A DNA stretch of 64,000 bases from Euryodendron excelsum (taxonomy: Eukaryota > Streptophyta > Magnoliopsida > Ericales > Pentaphylacaceae), in contig CM065386.1 of assembly GCA_033060915.1 (NCBI GenBank), forward strand, positions 9,548,501 to 9,612,500. Direction: 5' to 3'. The translations under genes and the position numbers were made by a program. Shown here piece after piece: positions 60,101-64,000 of this stretch. Below the pieces are notes generated by a model. It was not told the DNA's origin. It searched no databases and worked only from the letters and a program-made list of their open reading frames with translations. Position 1 is the first letter of the stretch. Each line of letters starts with the position of its first letter.

Positions 60101-63100
60101 CCTTGTAACAATGATATTCGTCAATTTTTGTAGCTAATATATATTTTCCACTCGTTATTGTTCCCTTGCACAGTTGATGTTTTTGAGGATACAGCTCCAT
60201 TTGCATCCTCAGTCCTAGATGGATACAATGTGTGCATATTTGCTTATGGGCAGACAGGAACTGGGAAAACATTTACAATGGAGGGCACAGATGAAGCCCG
60301 TGGAGTTAACTTTAGGACTCTTGAGGAGTTGTTTCATATCATTAAGGAGCGTAAGGGGCAGTTTCAATATGAAATATCCGTAAGTGTTCTAGAGGTTTAT
60401 AATGAGCAGATACGAGATTTGCTAGTATCGGGAGCTCAACCAGGAGTAACTGCAAAGAGGTAGGCTAAATCGCCTATATATGTTCTTCTTCTTCTTTTTG
60501 TTCGTTTTCCCCTTTAAGATGGTATGTTCATGGGGACCTTTATCAGAAAAATGCACACTATATTTCCTTTTGTATCATGTCTAATAAAATACCTTTACAA
60601 AAGGCCAGATCTACAATTTCTAGAACGGATTGAGATATTTTATTTGCATTTTATTTTTTAAGAGAGTTTTAGCAATTTTGCCAACGATCATCTCAATACT
60701 TCTAAAGGCTTCAATGGATTGGATCGTTTGCAAATTGTAACAATTAACGAATCTGCTTGTTGGTACTGGAAATGCTACTATATTGTGACTATTGGAAAGC
60801 TTGATATGCATTGTTTGGACCTTTACTGAACAGCTTAAGTTGTTAGGTTAGGTGGTTACTTAACATGGTATTAGAGCTCTGGTTGGGAAGAGATTTTGGG
60901 TTCAAGTCTCTCCATATGCATTTGTTCTCCAATTGCATTCTATTTTTTTCTTTGTATGTTGTATCTCCCCGTGCAAAGCGGGGGTGCACATGAGGGAGTG
61001 TTAGAAAGCTTGATATGCGTTATTTGGGCCTGTACTTAAGAGTTTAAGCTTTTAGGTTAAGTGGTGACTTAACAATGACAAATTTATTGGATGATGACTT
61101 GGACTAAATGCTATCTACTATAATCTCACAGTCAAATGTGGTGCTTGCAGGCTTGAAGTAAGACAAGTGGGCGAGGGAATTCATCACGTCCCGGGACTGG
61201 TTGAAGCTCACGTGAACAACATAAGCGAGGTTTGGGAAGTTCTACAGACTGGCAGTAATGCAAGGGCAGTTGGATCAACTAATGCTAATGAGCATAGTAG
61301 CCGATCCCACTGGTTAGTTCCTCCTGTATAACTTTTTATGTTCTATTTAATTGTTATATGATGAAGAACCATACTGAAGACTGGAGTCTGCTATATTTTG
61401 ATGCAGCATACACTGTGTGATGGTGAAGGGGGAGAATTTATTGAATGGGGAATGCACAAGAAGCAAGCTTTGGCTTGTCGATCTAGCAGGAAGTGAGCGA
61501 GTAGCTAAGACTGAAGTACAAGGTGAAAGACTAAAGGAAACCCAAAATATTAATAGATCTCTTTCTGCACTTGGAGATGTCATATCTGCTCTTGCAACTA
61601 AGAGCCCGCACATCCCTTTTAGGTACAGAAGTTGACACATTCATTCCTTGTTTTGCAATTTGATAAATCTACACGTGTTTTCTAGTTCTAAACGTTTCCC
61701 GTTTTGGATCCTCATGTTTGTGTAGGAACTCCAAGCTCACTCACTTGCTTCAAGACTCTTTAGGTACTTTATTTTCAAGAAGTTGGAGCAAGAGAGCATT
61801 TTCTGTCTATTTGATTATTTTCTAGGAAATTCTTATTGATTCTTATATTAATTTATGTAAGGGGCTCAGAAATGAAAACCATTGATTTATAATATTTGGA
61901 TGTGTAGGAGGAGATTCGAAGACACTGATGTTTGTGCAGATTAGTCCCAATGAGAATGACCTGAGTGAGACTCTTTGCTCACTCAATTTCGCGAGTAGAG
62001 TGAGAGGAATAGAGTTGGGTCCTGCAAAGAAGCAATTAGACAGCATTGAGCTCTTAAAATACAAACAATTGGTAACAGTCACCTCTGAGTGTGTATATAT
62101 ATATATTTCCTGATACCTCGCCCTCCATCTATTGTTGTTGAAGTCACAAGCAAACTCTTATTTTCTGCTTGTTAGGTTGAGAAGACCAAGCTAGAGTCAA
62201 AGAGCAAAGATGTGCAGATTAAGAAGATGGAGGACACCATTTATGGTTTGGATGTGAAGATGAAAGAAAAGGACATGAAAAACAAGAACTTGCAGGACAA
62301 GGTAATATAACATGAAATCTTTGCTCTTTTGTTTGGCTAAAAAAAAGTATCTTTCCGAAAATTGAAGGCTGAAAATCATGGTACGAATTGGATTCATTTG
62401 GCAGATTAAGGAATTGGAATCACAACTTCTGATAGAGAGAAGGCTAGCAAGGCAGCATGTCGACTCAAAACTAGCAGAACAGCAGCAGCAACAACAATTA
62501 ATGAGACAACAGCAAGAAGAGCAGAATTCTGCACTTCTGAGGCCACCACTTGCAGCTAGACCACTTAGTATTCAGAAGAATTTTAACGAAGGCAAAGAAC
62601 AAGGAAGCCACACTCGACTACTTGCTGAGAACAACAGCTACAAACTTCCATCACCCCTTCCTCCAACAGATACCATTGTTAAGCACAATGATCTGACAGA
62701 GAAAGAAAATAATCCCGAGATGGCAGAACAACCACTAATGCCAAAGCGAACTGGCAGAGCTTCTCTCTGCCCAACAGCACAAAGGATTCCAGAAGCCCCA
62801 GCTCCACGGCGCTACTCTCTGATTCCTTTACCTCGTGCACCGGTCTCAGCCAAGTTTCCGCCACCACTGCTACCATTGCCACCAATCCAAGCCAATAAAA
62901 AAGAACCAACAGATGGGGCTGAAGCTAAAACCTTTCCTGAACCCACACCTTTGGACAATAGTCCTAAAGAACGTAAAAGTGGAGGAAAGAAGCTGATGAG
63001 CAGTATATTGAGACGAAGCCTTCAAAAGAGAACTCAAATGAGGTCCCCAATGCAGCAACACATCAGAAGATGTGGTGTAAATGTGGGGATGGAGAAAGTT

Positions 63101-63250
63101 AGAATCTCTATTGGAAGCCGAGGGAGGGTGGCTCATAGAGTATTGCTTGGCAACGCCAGACGGGCAATGAAAGACAATCAGCAGAACCAAAGCCAGATGG
63201 AGAAGGAGAGAGGATGGAATATTGGGACAGCAGGCAGAACGGTTGTATGA
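57173..63250 (+). CDS. Kinesin-14 with malectin-like domain (KIN-14Q/R type)
   Basis: Eighteen exons join in phase to 1187 residues: 57173-57251, 57359-57436, 57585-57665, 57783-58369, 58475-58643, 58783-58850, 58950-59160, 59247-59323, 59493-59592, 59679-59777, 59869-60045, 60174-60459, 61151-61312, 61407-61622, 61726-61763, 61908-62071, 62176-62301, 62405-63250. Order: acidic N-terminus; malectin-like carbohydrate-binding domain (about 180-330, [28 protein letters not shown]); coiled coil (about 355-510); the kinesin-14 neck [14 protein letters not shown] (about 512-525); motor with the P-loop [24 protein letters not shown] (switch I) and LVDLAGSER (switch II); then a coiled coil, a Gln-rich run and a Pro/Lys-rich basic tail. 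Kinesin-14 motors move toward microtubule minus ends. The malectin-bearing plant group is little studied. All catalytic motifs are intact. The promoter lies in the segmental duplication. Confidence 0.94.
60790..61074 (+). mobile_element. TRIM (miniature LTR retroelement) in kinesin intron 12
   Basis: Two 76-base terminal direct repeats (60790-60865 and 60999-61074; GAAAGCTTGATATGC near the start, ACTTAACA at the end) bracket 133 bases. A primer-binding site, TGGTATTAGAGC, directly follows the left repeat, and a purine-rich GAGGGAG precedes the right one. Flanks GTGAC (60785-60789) and ATGAC (61075-61079) fit an aged 5-base target-site duplication. There is no coding capacity. The repeats differ at about ten positions, so this insertion is old. 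It lies between the exons encoding the motor's P-loop half and its switch I half. Confidence 0.85.
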
Positions 63251-64000
63251 ATGTTGAAGATTTTCATTTATATTTGATTTGAACCAATAGCGGGGGCTGC
63301 ATGAATGGATCAACAGAGATGAAACAAAACAGAACACGTGTATTAATTTTTTTGGATGATGCTAATCATCCGTTTAAAATCTTGTTAATTGTTAACTAAT
63401 GGATTGATCGTTGTATATATACTAAATTCATCAATGATTTGGGTTGGAGTACTAGTTTTGGCTCCTGTGATAACACTCAGCATGCAGTGATTGATTGAAC
63501 AAGTTTAATAGGGAATAGCTGATTCAGAGCTAGAAAGGAGCTTCTGACCTGAGGGAAATCTCTCTCCTTCATGTTTCATCACAATTTGCAGAAGGTTTCT
63601 ATCTCATTGAGGGCACTGGCAGAGTGGGGAACGAAGTCCAAGACTGAGTGCCTTGAAAGTATTGAGTGCCTACAGAAGTTATGCATTAGTTTACATATTG
63701 ACACATGATGACGATGATGGTTGTAGTCTTGTTGGTTCAGCACAGTTGGCTGCACAGTGGCTGTAAGAACTTTGCCGAGGCTCAGCAGCAGGTATACATG
63801 GACATTGGTCAGGCCGGGTTTAGGTAGGCCCTACGGTAGAAATAATGCCCATTGAGTTTAGAATTAAATACGAAGCCTGTCCAATTAAGAAATTACATTC
63901 TAAAACCCGCCCATTTAATCAAAAGAAAATTTATTAAATATGTTTTTCCCTAATAATAATATTAAATAACATAAAATTTAATTACATACATATATAATAA
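63251..64000. other. Kinesin 3' flank and repeat edge
   Basis: The kinesin 3' UTR and flank occupy the first few hundred bases. From about 63800 the sequence (GGTCAGGCCGGGTTTAGG, AAGCCTGTCCAATTAAG, AACCCGCCCATTTAATC) looks like the edge of a common plant interspersed repeat running off the window. No gene was seen. Confidence 0.4.

Overview
The window is nuclear DNA of a flowering plant, most likely a woody eudicot outside the Brassicaceae. The genes have many introns with GT-AG borders, the intergenic DNA is AT-rich, and there are plant-type LTR retrotransposons primed by initiator tRNA-Met. The recognisable genes are plant-specific: a CASP-like membrane protein, a plastid translation factor and a malectin-domain kinesin-14. 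I cannot name the species. Exon borders were worked out by hand from splice sites, reading phase and recalled family sequences.

Layout. 1-1440: repeat-like flank. 1465-2687 (+): decayed RCC1-repeat gene. 3786-4563 (-): small NifU C-terminal-like protein without the usual cysteines, with an apparent one-base frame problem in exon 1. 7617-8674 (+): CASP-like (CASPL2) gene with an apparent one-base insertion. 9333-12499 (-): 51-residue RNA polymerase subunit NRPB12, with a 2.3 kb last intron. 15780-30870 (-): ILP1 (C3HC zinc finger, NIPA/Rsm1 type), intact. Its 6.4 kb sixth intron carries a complete, very young, non-autonomous LTR retrotransposon at 18451-22246. 30871-35001: AT-rich spacer between divergent genes. 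35002-47592 (+): plastid translation initiation factor IF-2 (FUG1), 12 coding exons. 57173-63250 (+): kinesin-14 with a malectin-like domain, 18 exons, with a 285 bp TRIM element in intron 12.

The stretch between the FUG1 stop and the kinesin is a tandem segmental duplication. A unit of about 4.7 kb runs from the FUG1 3' flank to the first two kinesin exons and is present twice (about 47650-52365 and 52690-57465). Each copy holds a small uncharacterised gene (66 residues, minus strand). The upstream copy also holds a broken kinesin 5' end.

The genes do not form an operon or shared pathway. They act in nuclear transcription (NRPB12), cell-death or cell-cycle control (ILP1), plastid translation (FUG1), the cytoskeleton (kinesin) and membrane scaffolding (CASPL2). 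From memory, CASPL2A1, ILP1 and FUG1 are also neighbours in Arabidopsis (At1g17200-At1g17220), so the order may be conserved. I see no CRISPR array, bacterial system, tRNA or rRNA gene. The most notable structures are the young retrotransposon with its repeated internal modules, the segmental duplication, the TRIM and the cysteine-less NifU-like protein.
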